From positions 1,841,001 through 1,905,000 of the forward strand of contig NZ_CP100647.1 in assembly GCF_024266585.1 (NCBI RefSeq): 64,000 bases of DNA, in the 5' to 3' direction. The stretch's first letter is position 1. Each line of letters opens with the position of its first letter. Made by a program: the position numbers and the translations under genes. This document shows positions 39,501 through 48,081 of the stretch, in pieces. The DNA is from Xanthomonas sacchari (GTDB lineage Bacteria > Pseudomonadota > Gammaproteobacteria > Xanthomonadales > Xanthomonadaceae). The notes below the pieces were generated by a model. It had not been told where the DNA came from. It was given only the letters and a program-made list of their open reading frames with translations, and searched no databases.

Positions 39501-39510
39501 GGGGGATTCC

Positions 39511-39765
39511 TTAGCGCGGCGCGTCGGCGCCACGGGTGAACATGACCTGGAAGCCGCGCTTGAGCTGGGCGTCGCGGGCCTTCTCGAAGGCGGCGTGGGC
39601 GTCGTCCTGCTGCAGGTACAGCTCGCGCCGCAGCTGCGCGCGGCCGCCGATCTGGCCGCTTTCGCGCAACAACTCCCAGCCGCCGAACAGGTCCGGCTGC
39701 AGGGTCAACTGCAGGTAGCGTGGCGGCTCGTTGCCGTCGGGGCGTTGCTGGAGGAAGACGCGCAT
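39511..39765 (-). CDS. WGR domain protein
   Basis: 84-residue protein that is almost entirely a WGR domain: [33 protein letters not shown] (here read in two pieces: [18 protein letters not shown] and [10 protein letters not shown]), with the conserved Trp-Gly region altered to GGW and IGG. WGR domains are found with poly(ADP-ribose) polymerases and nucleic-acid related proteins; a free-standing one has no assigned role. ATG 39765. Upstream partner of hemE (10-bp gap), so co-transcribed. Confidence 0.82.
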   Translation of the reverse strand: MRVFLQQRPDGNEPPRYLQLTLQPDLFGGWELLRESGQIGGRAQLRRELYLQQDDAHAAFEKARDAQLKRGFQVMFTRGADAPR

Positions 39766-39828
39766 GCGCCGATTGTAGCGGGTGCCGGTGCAGGCGACGT
39801 GGCCCGGGCGGCGGAACCCAGCGGGCGC

Positions 39829-40782
39829 TCAGCCGGTGCGGAAGCCGCGGCGGTAGGCCGAGGGCGGTAGCCCCAGGTCGCGGGTGAACTGCTGGCGCAG
39901 CGCGCCGGCGCTGCCGAAGCCGCAGTCGGCGGCGATCCGCTCCAGCGGCAGGTCGGTGCGCTCCAGCAACTGCTGGGCGCGCACCAGCCGCTGGTGCGCC
40001 AGCCACTGCACCACGGTGGTCCCGGTCACCTGGCGGAACTGCCGGGTGAAGCTGCGCCGGCTCATCCGCGCGTGCGCGGCCAGCGCGTCCAGGCGTAGCG
40101 GCTGCTCCAGCCGCTGCAGCATCCAGTCCAGGGTCGGGCCGAGCAGGGCGTCGCGGCGATTGGCCGGCAGCGGCTGTTCGACGTACTGCGCCTGCCCACC
40201 CTGGCGGTGCGGCGCCACCACCAGGCGCCGGGCGATGCGGTTGGCGACCGCGGCGCCGTGGCGGCGGCGCACCAGGTGCAGGCAGCAATCGATGCCGGCC
40301 ACGGTGCCGGCCGAGGTCAGCACGTCGCCGTCGTCCACGTACAGCACGTCCGGCTGCAGCCGCACCTGCGGGTGGCGTTGCGCGAAGCGCGCCAGCGCCG
40401 CCCAGTGGGTGGTGGCAGGGCGGCCATCGAGCAGGCCGGCGTCGGCCAGCACGAAGGTGCCCAGGCACAGCCCGACCACCTGCGCGCCGCCGGCGTGGGC
40501 GCGGCGCAGCGCCTGGCACAGCGCCGCCGGCGCCGGCTCGGCGGCGTCGCGCCAGGACGGCACGATCACCGTGTCGGCGTCCTCCAGCGCTTCCAGGCCG
40601 TGCTGCACCTGGATGGCGAAGCCGGCATCGGTGCGCAACGGGCCCGGGTCGGCCGCGCAGACCCGCAGGTCGAAGGCCGGCAGGTCGGCGTCGGGCCGCG
40701 CCTCGAACACCTGGCAGGGCACCGCCAGGTGGAACGGGCTGATGCGGTCGAAGGCGACCACGGCGATGCGATGCGGCGACAT
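39829..40782 (-). CDS. GlxA-type transcriptional regulator (DJ-1/PfpI domain plus AraC HTH)
   Basis: 317 residues. The first ~185 form a DJ-1/PfpI-like domain (IAVVAFDRISPFHLAVPCQVF; GAQVVGLCLGTFVLADAGLL with the nucleophile-elbow Cys in GLCLGT), followed by an AraC-family double HTH (about 215-310: MSRRSFTRQFRQVTGTTVVQW, AADCGFGSAGALRQQF). Such proteins sense small metabolites, often nitrogen compounds. Divergent, with 92 bp between starts, from an isochorismatase-like hydrolase and cupin, which are its likely targets. Confidence 0.92.
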   Translation of the reverse strand: MSPHRIAVVAFDRISPFHLAVPCQVFEARPDADLPAFDLRVCAADPGPLRTDAGFAIQVQHGLEALEDADTVIVPSWRDAAEPAPAALCQALRRAHAGGAQVVGLCLGTFVLADAGLLDGRPATTHWAALARFAQRHPQVRLQPDVLYVDDGDVLTSAGTVAGIDCCLHLVRRRHGAAVANRIARRLVVAPHRQGGQAQYVEQPLPANRRDALLGPTLDWMLQRLEQPLRLDALAAHARMSRRSFTRQFRQVTGTTVVQWLAHQRLVRAQQLLERTDLPLERIAADCGFGSAGALRQQFTRDLGLPPSAYRRGFRTG

Positions 40783-40874
40783 GGCCCGATTTTAGCGAAA
40801 ATGGCGATTCGGGCCACTCGTCGGCGCGGGCGTGGCCGCCGACACTGGCCGCCCCTTCGCCCTGGAGCCCTGCC

Positions 40875-41498
40875 ATGCCGTCTCCCCGTCGCGTCCTGCT
40901 GGTCATCGACGTCCAGAATGAGTATTTCGATGGCGCGTTGCCGATCGCCCATCCGCCGGTGGCTGCGTCGTTGCCCAACATCCTGAGCGCAATGGACGCG
41001 GCACAGGCGCACGGCGTGCCGGTGCTGGTGGTGCAGCACACCGCGCCGGCGCAGGCGCCGGTGTTCGCCGAAGGCAGCGCCGGCTGGGGCCTGCACCCGC
41101 AGGTCGCCGCGCGGCCGCGCACGCGGCTGCTGCGCAAGACCCGGCCCAGCGTCTTCGCCGACACGGACCTGGCCGACTGGCTGCAGCAGCAGGCGATCGA
41201 CACCCTCACCGTGGCCGGCTACATGACCCACAACTGCAACGCCTCGACCGTGTACGAGGCCTTCCACCGCGGGCTGGCGGTGGAAGTGCTGGGCGACGCC
41301 AGCGGCGCGCTGCCGTACGCCAACGCCGCCGGTCAGGCCAGCGCCGAGGAGATCCACCGGGTGTTCGGGGTAGTGTTCCACAGCAACTTCGCTGCGGTCG
41401 CCGACACCGCGCAGTGGATCGCGGCGGTGGCGGCGCGGCAGCCGCTGCCGCGCGACAGCGTGCTGCAGTCCAACCGCCGCGCGCGGGGTGCGGCATGA
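40875..41498 (+). CDS. Cysteine hydrolase, isochorismatase family
   Basis: 207-residue hydrolase. Catalytic triad visible: Asp12 in LLVIDVQNEYF, Lys in RLLRKTRPSVF and Cys121 in YMTHNCNASTV. Family members cleave isochorismate, nicotinamide or carbamoyl-type amides; the particular substrate is unknown. ATG 40875 has GGAG 8 nt upstream. Its TGA overlaps the cupin ATG. Likely regulated by the divergent GlxA-type protein. Confidence 0.92.
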   Translation: MPSPRRVLLVIDVQNEYFDGALPIAHPPVAASLPNILSAMDAAQAHGVPVLVVQHTAPAQAPVFAEGSAGWGLHPQVAARPRTRLLRKTRPSVFADTDLADWLQQQAIDTLTVAGYMTHNCNASTVYEAFHRGLAVEVLGDASGALPYANAAGQASAEEIHRVFGVVFHSNFAAVADTAQWIAAVAARQPLPRDSVLQSNRRARGAA

Positions 41499-41818
41499 GC
41501 GCCGCGCCGCGGGTGCTGCGCGCGCGTGACTTCACCGGCACCCGCGCCTGGGAGGCGCTGCCGGTGGCGCTGCTGGACGGGATCGGCGTGCGCATCCACT
41601 GGACCGACCAGCCCTATGTCTGGCACGTCAACGACGGCCAGGAGGTGTTCGTGGTGCTGGACGGACAGGTGCAGATGCGCTGGCGCGTGCACGGCGTCGA
41701 GCAGGCGGCATTGCTGCAGGCCGGCGACGTGTTCCATGCGCCGGAGGGCACCGAGCACGTGGCGCACCCCCAGGGCCCGGCGCGGGTGCTGGTGGTGGAG
41801 CGCGACGGCAGTCCATGA
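41495..41818 (+). CDS. Single cupin domain protein
   Basis: 107-residue cupin with metal-binding-like motifs: VWHVNDGQEVFVVLDGQVQM (His and Glu ligands) and FHAPEGTEHVAH (His ligands). ATG 41495 overlaps the preceding TGA by ATGA, so it is coupled to the isochorismatase-like gene. Probably an accessory metal-dependent enzyme or binding protein in the same pathway; function not assigned. Confidence 0.9.
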   Translation: MSAAPRVLRARDFTGTRAWEALPVALLDGIGVRIHWTDQPYVWHVNDGQEVFVVLDGQVQMRWRVHGVEQAALLQAGDVFHAPEGTEHVAHPQGPARVLVVERDGSP

Positions 41819-41984
41819 GGATCCGGCACGCCGCGCGCGCGACAGCAGCGCGCGGCGTGTCGCGAGTGCTGGCAGGGGCGTCGCGCGGCCGACGGCCGGC
41901 GCGAGAGGCGCCGCAGGCTGCGCATCGCGGTGTGCGTTCTATCACGGGCCCATCACTGCCGTTCTGGCGTCATTGGGACAGGCT

Positions 41985-43370
41985 ATGCCGCTGCGTGCGC
42001 ACAGAGATCCTGGTGTCACGGCATCGCCATTCACCACGAGTGCGGACGCGGCCGACATGCGAAGCCAGAGCGATGGGCGGTTCCCTGGGCAGTACCCGGA
42101 TGTCGGCGCGGGACAGGCTCCCGCGCCGCCCGTTGCCATCTTCGACGATGCCTTGCTGTTGCGCGCGCCACGCCGGGGTGTGCGAGAGCGGGCCACGCCA
42201 CGCGCCGCCCGCGGCATGGGGCGGGTCGCGGTCTTCGCCGGGTTGGGCGCGCTGTGCCTGCTGATCCTCGGCATCTGGTCCTGGCGCGCGCATCGCCAGC
42301 AACCCGCGGCGGCACCGGAGCCGTTGCGGGTGCAGACCATGACGGTGGCGCCGCATCGGGTGCCGGACATCATCGAGACCTCCGGCACCCTGCTGTCGCC
42401 GCAGACCGTAGAGGTGCGCGCGCAGACCGACGGGGTGCTGCAGTCGGTGCTGATCCATGACGGCGAGCAGGTCCACGCCGGGCAACTGCTGTTCACCATC
42501 GACCCGCGGCCGCTGCGGGCGGCGCTGGCGCAGGCGCGCGCCACCCTGGCGCGCGACCAGGCACTGGCGGCGGACGCGGCCGACACCGAGGCGCGCTACG
42601 GCAAGCTGTCCAGGACCGGCGCGGTCGATCCCAAGACCTACACCACCGCGGCCGACACGCTGCGCTCGCTGCGCGGCACCGTCGCCGCCGACCAGGCCCA
42701 GGTCGAACAGACCCAGCTGTCGCTGGCCTACACCCAGGTCCGCGCGCCCATCGACGGCCGCGCCGGCGCCATCGCGGTCAAGCCGGGCAACCTGGTGTCC
42801 AGCGGCTCCAGCACGGCGCTGGTGACGCTCAATGTCAGCACGCCGATCGAAGTGCGCTTCGCCCTGGCGCATGTGCAGGTCGACGCCGTGCGCGCCGCGC
42901 CGGCCGGTCGCCAGGGCCTGGGCCTGCCGGTGCTGGCGCTGGATGCGGTGAGCGGCACGCTGCTCGATCGCGGCGAGGTGGCGTTTCTCGACAACGCCTT
43001 CGACACCAGCAGCGGCACGCTGGAACTGCGCGCGCGTTTCGCCAACGCCGCTGGCACGCTGTGGCCGGGGCAGTTCGTCACCGTGCGGGTGATCCTGGCA
43101 GAGGACCCGCAGGCGCTGTCGGTGCCCGAGAGTGCCTTGCAGCAGGGACAGCAGGGGCCGTACGTGTACTGCGTGGTCGATGGCCACGCCGCGGCGCGGC
43201 CGCTCAGCGTGGCGCGGATGATCGACGGGCAGGCGGTGATCGCCAAGGGCTTGCGCGCGGGCGATCGCGTCATCCTCACCGTGCCCAACGAACTGCGCGA
43301 CGGCACCGCGGTGCGCTCCGGCAACCAGCCCGCCACGCCGAACGCGGCGGCCACCGGACGGCCTGCGTGA
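41985..43370 (+). CDS. RND efflux periplasmic adaptor (membrane fusion protein)
   Basis: Links the inner-membrane RND pump to the outer-membrane channel. About 461 residues from ATG 41985 (GGGACAGG just upstream); ATG 42057 is an alternative. A long polar N-terminus of about 90 residues precedes a single membrane anchor (VAVFAGLGALCLLILGIWSW), so it is anchored by a helix rather than a lipid. Then lipoyl (EVRAQTDGVLQSVLIHDGEQV), alpha-hairpin (LARDQALAADAADTEARYGK), second lipoyl half (LSLAYTQVRAPIDGRAGAI) and beta-barrel regions. Its TGA overlaps the GTG of the pump gene. Confidence 0.92.
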   Translation: MPLRAHRDPGVTASPFTTSADAADMRSQSDGRFPGQYPDVGAGQAPAPPVAIFDDALLLRAPRRGVRERATPRAARGMGRVAVFAGLGALCLLILGIWSWRAHRQQPAAAPEPLRVQTMTVAPHRVPDIIETSGTLLSPQTVEVRAQTDGVLQSVLIHDGEQVHAGQLLFTIDPRPLRAALAQARATLARDQALAADAADTEARYGKLSRTGAVDPKTYTTAADTLRSLRGTVAADQAQVEQTQLSLAYTQVRAPIDGRAGAIAVKPGNLVSSGSSTALVTLNVSTPIEVRFALAHVQVDAVRAAPAGRQGLGLPVLALDAVSGTLLDRGEVAFLDNAFDTSSGTLELRARFANAAGTLWPGQFVTVRVILAEDPQALSVPESALQQGQQGPYVYCVVDGHAAARPLSVARMIDGQAVIAKGLRAGDRVILTVPNELRDGTAVRSGNQPATPNAAATGRPA

Positions 43371-46300
43371 ACCTGTCGGCGTTGTTCATCCGCCGCGCGG
43401 TGATGACCTCGGTGCTGATGATCGGGCTGGTGCTGGCCGGCGCCATGGCCTACTTCGCGCTGCCGGTGAGCGAATTGCCCGACGTCAGTTTCCCGACCAT
43501 CACCGTCAACATGTCGCTGCCCGGCGCCAATCCCGAGACCATGGCCGCGGCGGTGGCCACGCCGCTGGAGCGGCAGTTCAGCGGCCTGCCCGGGCTGGAC
43601 ACGATGAGTTCGACCAGCAGCGTCGGCAGCACCCGCATCGTGTTGCAGTTCGCGTTGAGCCGCAATGTCGATGCCGCCGCGCAGGACGTGCAGAACGCGG
43701 TCTCGCAGGCGGCCGGGCTGCTGCCGCGCGAGATCAATCCGGCGCAGATCCAGAAGGAGGATCCCAGCGCCGCGCCGATCATGCACCTGATCCTGCGCTC
43801 CAGGACCATCGCGCTGCCGCTGCTCAACCAGTTCGCCAAGGACCGCGTGGCGCTGCGCCTGGCCTCGGTGCCGGGCGCCGGCCAGATCGACGTCAACGGC
43901 GCGCAGAAGTATGCGGTGCGCCTGTTCGTCAATCCGCACCTGCTCGCCGCCCGCCACCTGGGCTTCGACCAGGTGGTCTCGGCGGTGCAGGCGGGCAACA
44001 GCAACGCGCCGGCCGGCACGCTGATGGGGCGCGCGCGGTCCTACACTGTGCGCGCCGACGGGCAGCTCAAGCGCGCGGCCGATTTCGACGCCATGGTGCT
44101 GACCTATGCCGACGGTGCGCCGGTGCGCTTTCGCGACGTCGGCCATGCCGAGGACAGCGTCGAAAACCTGCAGACCGCGGCCTCGCTCAACGGCCAGCGC
44201 GCGATCGAGATCAACCTCCACCGCCAGCCGGGCGCCAACACGCTGTCGGTGACCCAGGGCATCCAGGCGGCGCTGCCGGGGATCCGCGCGCAGTTGCCCG
44301 GCGACGCCCAGCTCGACGTGCTCTACGACCGCGGCGATTACATCGGCGCCTCGGTCGAGGACGTCGAATGGACCCTGCTCGGCTCGCTGCTGCTGGTGAT
44401 CGTGGTGATCCTGCTGTTCCTGCGCAGCTGGATGGCGACGCTGATCGTCGCGCTGGTGCTGCCGACCTCGCTGATCGGCACCTTCGCGGTGATGCGCCTG
44501 CTGCACTTCAGCCTCGACAACATCTCGATGCTGGCGCTGACCCTGTCGGTCGGCTTCGTGGTCGACGATGCCATCGTGGTGATCGAGAACATCGTCCGCC
44601 ACGCCGAGCAGGGCGCCAGCCGCATGGACGCGGCCATCGCCGCCTCGCGCGAGATCGGCTTCACCGTGCTGTCGATGACGGTGTCGCTGGCGGCGGTGTT
44701 CCTGCCGATCGTGTTCATGGGCGGACTGGTCGGGCGGCTGTTCTCCGAGTTCGGCATGGTGATCGCGATCGCGGTGATCCTGTCCGGGATCGTCTCGCTG
44801 ACCCTCACGCCGATGCTCGCCAGCCGCTGGCTCGACCCGAAGAAAAGCACGGGCTGGGTGTTCGAGCGCTTCGACCGGTTGGTCGACGCCAGCGAACGCG
44901 GCTACGCGCGCTCGCTGGCCTGGGCCACCGAGCGCATCGGCCTGATGTGCGTCATCGGCGTGGCCACCCTGGTCGGTACCGCGGGCGTCTATGCCGTGGT
45001 CGAGAAGGGCTTCATCCCGCAGGTCGATTCGGGAAAGATCGACGGCGACACCCGTGTGCCGGAGGGCACCGCCTTCGCCGACTTCGTCGCCAAGCAGGCG
45101 GCGGTGGTGAAGATCATCCAGCGCAATCCCAACGTGGCCAACGTCGAATCGGTGATCGGCTCGGACAATTCCCTCAGCAACAGCGGGCGCCTGCTGATCG
45201 GGCTCAAGCCGCTGTCCGAGCGCAGCGGCAGCGCCGAGCAGGTGATCCAGGACGTGCGCAAGCAGGTCGCCGCGATCCAGGGCATCACCCTCAACATGCG
45301 CAATCCGCCGGCGATCGACATGGGGCCGACCGCCTCGAACGGCTCGCTGCAGTACGTGCTGCAGTCCACCGACCAGAAGGCGCTGTACGCCCAGTCCGAC
45401 ATCATCCTGCAACGCCTCCGGCAACTGCGCCAGGTGCAGGATCCGCAGAGCGACCTGCAGCTCAAGAACCCGGAGATCGAGGTGGTGCTGCACCGCGAGC
45501 AGGCCGCGGCGCTGGGCGTCACCGCCGCCGGCCTGCAGGACACCCTGGCCAGCGCGTACGGCGGCCGCAAGATCAGCACCATCTACGGCGACACGGACCA
45601 GTACGAGGTGCTGCTGCAGGTCGACCCCGCGGCGCAGGCCGACCTCAACGGCCTGGATGCGCTGTCGTTCAACGGCAACCAGAACCCGGGCATCACCGCG
45701 ATCGGCACGCAGACCTCCAACAGCAGTTCCGGCACCAGCGCGGTGCTGACCGCGGCCGGCGGCCCGATGGTGCCGCTGCGCGCGGTGGCCGACGTGCGCA
45801 TGGGCGTGGGGCCGGTGGCGATCAACCACTACGCCGGCCTGCCGGCGGTGACCCTGTCGATGAACCTGGCGCCCGGCGTGTCGCTGGGCGAGGCCGCCGC
45901 CGGCATCGGCAACCTGATGGCGCAGACCCTGGGCAAGGGCGATGCGCGCGCCATCAGCGGCCAGTTCGCCGGCTCGGCGCAGGCCTTCGAGAATTCGATG
46001 AAGACCTTGCCGATGCTGCTGCTGATCACCGTGTTGCTGATCTATGGCGTGCTGGCGATCCTGTACGAGAACGCGCTGCATCCGATCACCATCCTGACCT
46101 CGCTGCCGCTGGCCGGCTTCGGCGCCATCCTCATGCTGGTGCTGTTCCGCCAGGAGCTCAATCTCTTCAGCTTCGTCGGCCTGATCCTGCTGGTCGGGCT
46201 GGTCAAGAAGAACGGCATCATGATGGTGGACTACGCGCTGGACCTGGAGCGCTCGGGTGAGGAACGCTGGAAACAGCCGCGCGCGGCGATGCTCGAAGCG

Positions 46301-46567
46301 GCGACGGTGCGCTTCCGCCCGATCATGATGACCACCCTGGCGGCGGTGCTGGGGTCGCTGCCGATCGCGCTGGGCTTCGGCGCCGGCGCCGAGGCGAGGC
46401 GCCCGCTCGGCATCGCGGTGGTCGGTGGCCTGCTGTTCTCGCAGGCGCTGACCCTGTACCTGACCCCGGCCTTCCACATCGCGATGGCCGAGTGGCTGGC
46501 GCGCCGCCGCGCGCGTCGCGACGGCGCCACGCCGCCGTCGGCGCCGTCGCTGCCGGAGCCGGCCTGA
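43367..46567 (+). CDS. RND efflux pump permease subunit
   Basis: 1066-residue inner-membrane proton/drug antiporter of the HAE/MdtBC type. Begins with GTG at 43367 (VNLSALFIRRAVMTSVLM). Key proton-relay acids are present in helix 4: VGFVVDDAIVVIENIVRH, and MMVDYALDLERSGEER and VRFRPIMMTTLAAVLGSLP mark helices 10-11. Periplasmic docking regions are complete, with a poly-Ser insertion around QTSNSSSGTSAVL. Overlaps the adaptor by GTGA and the outer-membrane gene by TGATG, so the three are coupled. Confidence 0.97.
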   Translation: MNLSALFIRRAVMTSVLMIGLVLAGAMAYFALPVSELPDVSFPTITVNMSLPGANPETMAAAVATPLERQFSGLPGLDTMSSTSSVGSTRIVLQFALSRNVDAAAQDVQNAVSQAAGLLPREINPAQIQKEDPSAAPIMHLILRSRTIALPLLNQFAKDRVALRLASVPGAGQIDVNGAQKYAVRLFVNPHLLAARHLGFDQVVSAVQAGNSNAPAGTLMGRARSYTVRADGQLKRAADFDAMVLTYADGAPVRFRDVGHAEDSVENLQTAASLNGQRAIEINLHRQPGANTLSVTQGIQAALPGIRAQLPGDAQLDVLYDRGDYIGASVEDVEWTLLGSLLLVIVVILLFLRSWMATLIVALVLPTSLIGTFAVMRLLHFSLDNISMLALTLSVGFVVDDAIVVIENIVRHAEQGASRMDAAIAASREIGFTVLSMTVSLAAVFLPIVFMGGLVGRLFSEFGMVIAIAVILSGIVSLTLTPMLASRWLDPKKSTGWVFERFDRLVDASERGYARSLAWATERIGLMCVIGVATLVGTAGVYAVVEKGFIPQVDSGKIDGDTRVPEGTAFADFVAKQAAVVKIIQRNPNVANVESVIGSDNSLSNSGRLLIGLKPLSERSGSAEQVIQDVRKQVAAIQGITLNMRNPPAIDMGPTASNGSLQYVLQSTDQKALYAQSDIILQRLRQLRQVQDPQSDLQLKNPEIEVVLHREQAAALGVTAAGLQDTLASAYGGRKISTIYGDTDQYEVLLQVDPAAQADLNGLDALSFNGNQNPGITAIGTQTSNSSSGTSAVLTAAGGPMVPLRAVADVRMGVGPVAINHYAGLPAVTLSMNLAPGVSLGEAAAGIGNLMAQTLGKGDARAISGQFAGSAQAFENSMKTLPMLLLITVLLIYGVLAILYENALHPITILTSLPLAGFGAILMLVLFRQELNLFSFVGLILLVGLVKKNGIMMVDYALDLERSGEERWKQPRAAMLEAATVRFRPIMMTTLAAVLGSLPIALGFGAGAEARRPLGIAVVGGLLFSQALTLYLTPAFHIAMAEWLARRRARRDGATPPSAPSLPEPA

Positions 46568-48012
46568 TGCGCGCGCTCGCGCTCGGTGCCGTCACCCTGC
46601 TGTCGGCGTGCAGCCTGACGCCGGCCTACGTGCGTCCCGCCGCACCGATCCCGCCGTCGTGGCCGGTGGGCGATGCCTACCTGGCGCAGCACGAGGCCAC
46701 ATTGCCGTCGCTGAGCTACCGGCAGGTGTTCGGCGACCCGCGCCTGCAGGCGCTCGTCGCGCAGGCGCTGGACAGCAACCGCGATCTGCGGATCGCACTC
46801 GCCGACATCGCCCAGGCGCGGGCGCAGTACCGGATCCAGCGCGCCGCAATGCTGCCCGAGGTCGGCGCCAGCGCGAGCTATGCGCGCTCCTATCGCGGCA
46901 AGGGCGCGGCCCCGGCCAACGACGGAACGCAGGGCGGCAACGCAGCGGCCGCGCCGGCGGCGGGCTATGCGAGCAACTACGACCTGGGGCTGGGCGTCAC
47001 CGCCTTCGAACTCGATCTGTTCGGTCGGATCCGCGCGCTGACCGCGGCCGCGCAGCAGCGCTACCTGGAACAGGAGGCGGCGGCGCGGGCCACGCGGCTG
47101 ACCCTGGTCGGCGACATCGCCACGGCCTGGCTGACCTATGCCAGCGACCGCAGCCTGTTGACGCTGGCGCAGGACACCGTGCGCAGCGCCGGCGCCAGCG
47201 TGGCGCTGACCGCGCAGCGGGTGGACGGCGGCATCGTGCCGCACTCGGCGCTGGATCAGGCCAACCAGGTGCTGCACGCCGCGCAGTCCGACCTGGCCGC
47301 GCAGACCACGGCGGTGGCGCAGGACGTCAATGCCTTGCAGTTGCTGGTGGGCGCTCCGGTCGATCCGGCGCTGTTGCCGGCCTCGCTCGAGGAGGCCGCG
47401 GCGCGCATCGGCGATCCGCCGGCCGGCCTGGACACGAGCGTCCTGCTGCGCCGGCCCGACGTGGTGCAGGCCGAGTACGAACTGCGTGCGGTCAATGCCG
47501 AGATCGGCGCCGCCCGCGCCGCGTTGTTTCCGCGTATCAGCCTGAGCGGCCTGTTGGGGCTGACCAGCACGGCGCTGTCGGACCTGTTCGCCCACGACGC
47601 ATTCAGCGGCTCGGTGGGCGCCGGCGCCGCCTACACCGTGTTCGATGGCGGCGCGGCGCGTGCCAACGTGCGCTACACCGAGGCGCAGCGCGATGCCGCC
47701 GTGGCCGGTTACGAAAAGACCGTGCAGACCGCTTTTGGCGAAGTGGCCGATGCGCTGGCCCGGCGCGGCACCATCGACGCGCAGCTGCGCGCGCAGCGCG
47801 CGCTCCTCGCCGATGCCGCCAACACCTATGATGCCAGCGCGCAGCGCTATCGCATCGGCGTGGAAAGCGCGCTGTCCAACCTGGATGCGCAGCGCAGCTA
47901 TTACGCGGCGCAGCGCAGCCTGGTCGCGGTCGAACTGACCGCGGCGACCAACCGGGTCACGCTGTACCGCACGCTGGGTGGAGATGCGTCGCTGGAGCAC
48001 GTCCAGCCCTGA
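46567..48012 (+). CDS. RND efflux outer-membrane lipoprotein (OprM/NodT family)
   Basis: 481 residues. A lipoprotein signal with lipobox LLSAC (Cys16: MRALALGAVTLLSACS), followed by two outer-membrane-efflux repeats of the TolC family (about 55-255 and 270-475; for example RDLRIALADIAQARAQYRIQ and FEVADALA-like VQTAFGEVADALARRG). ATG 46567 overlaps the pump TGA. Completes the tripartite efflux system. A large hairpin follows 19 bp after the stop. Confidence 0.95.
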   Translation: MRALALGAVTLLSACSLTPAYVRPAAPIPPSWPVGDAYLAQHEATLPSLSYRQVFGDPRLQALVAQALDSNRDLRIALADIAQARAQYRIQRAAMLPEVGASASYARSYRGKGAAPANDGTQGGNAAAAPAAGYASNYDLGLGVTAFELDLFGRIRALTAAAQQRYLEQEAAARATRLTLVGDIATAWLTYASDRSLLTLAQDTVRSAGASVALTAQRVDGGIVPHSALDQANQVLHAAQSDLAAQTTAVAQDVNALQLLVGAPVDPALLPASLEEAAARIGDPPAGLDTSVLLRRPDVVQAEYELRAVNAEIGAARAALFPRISLSGLLGLTSTALSDLFAHDAFSGSVGAGAAYTVFDGGAARANVRYTEAQRDAAVAGYEKTVQTAFGEVADALARRGTIDAQLRAQRALLADAANTYDASAQRYRIGVESALSNLDAQRSYYAAQRSLVAVELTAATNRVTLYRTLGGDASLEHVQP

Positions 48013-48030
48013 GTACGCGGGGAGCTGGTT

Positions 48031-48071
48031 GGCGGCACGCTGCAGCCGGGCGCGCTGCATGGCGTGCCGCC
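48031..48071. terminator. Long two-part hairpin between convergent genes
   Basis: GGCGGCACGC (48031-48040) pairs with GCGTGCCGCC (48062-48071), and inside it TGCAGC (48041-48046) pairs with GCTGCA (48054-48059). Perfect arms, but no T-run in either direction. Sits between the efflux operon and the esterase gene, so a terminator-like role is inferred. Confidence 0.65.
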
Positions 48072-48081
48072 GGTGGTGCGC

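Noticed and set aside
42728-46477. A 1249-codon open frame on the minus strand opposite the RND pump
   Set aside because: It has the His/Gln/Arg-rich composition typical of antisense frames in high-GC coding DNA, no domain motifs, and lies entirely over an obvious RND gene.
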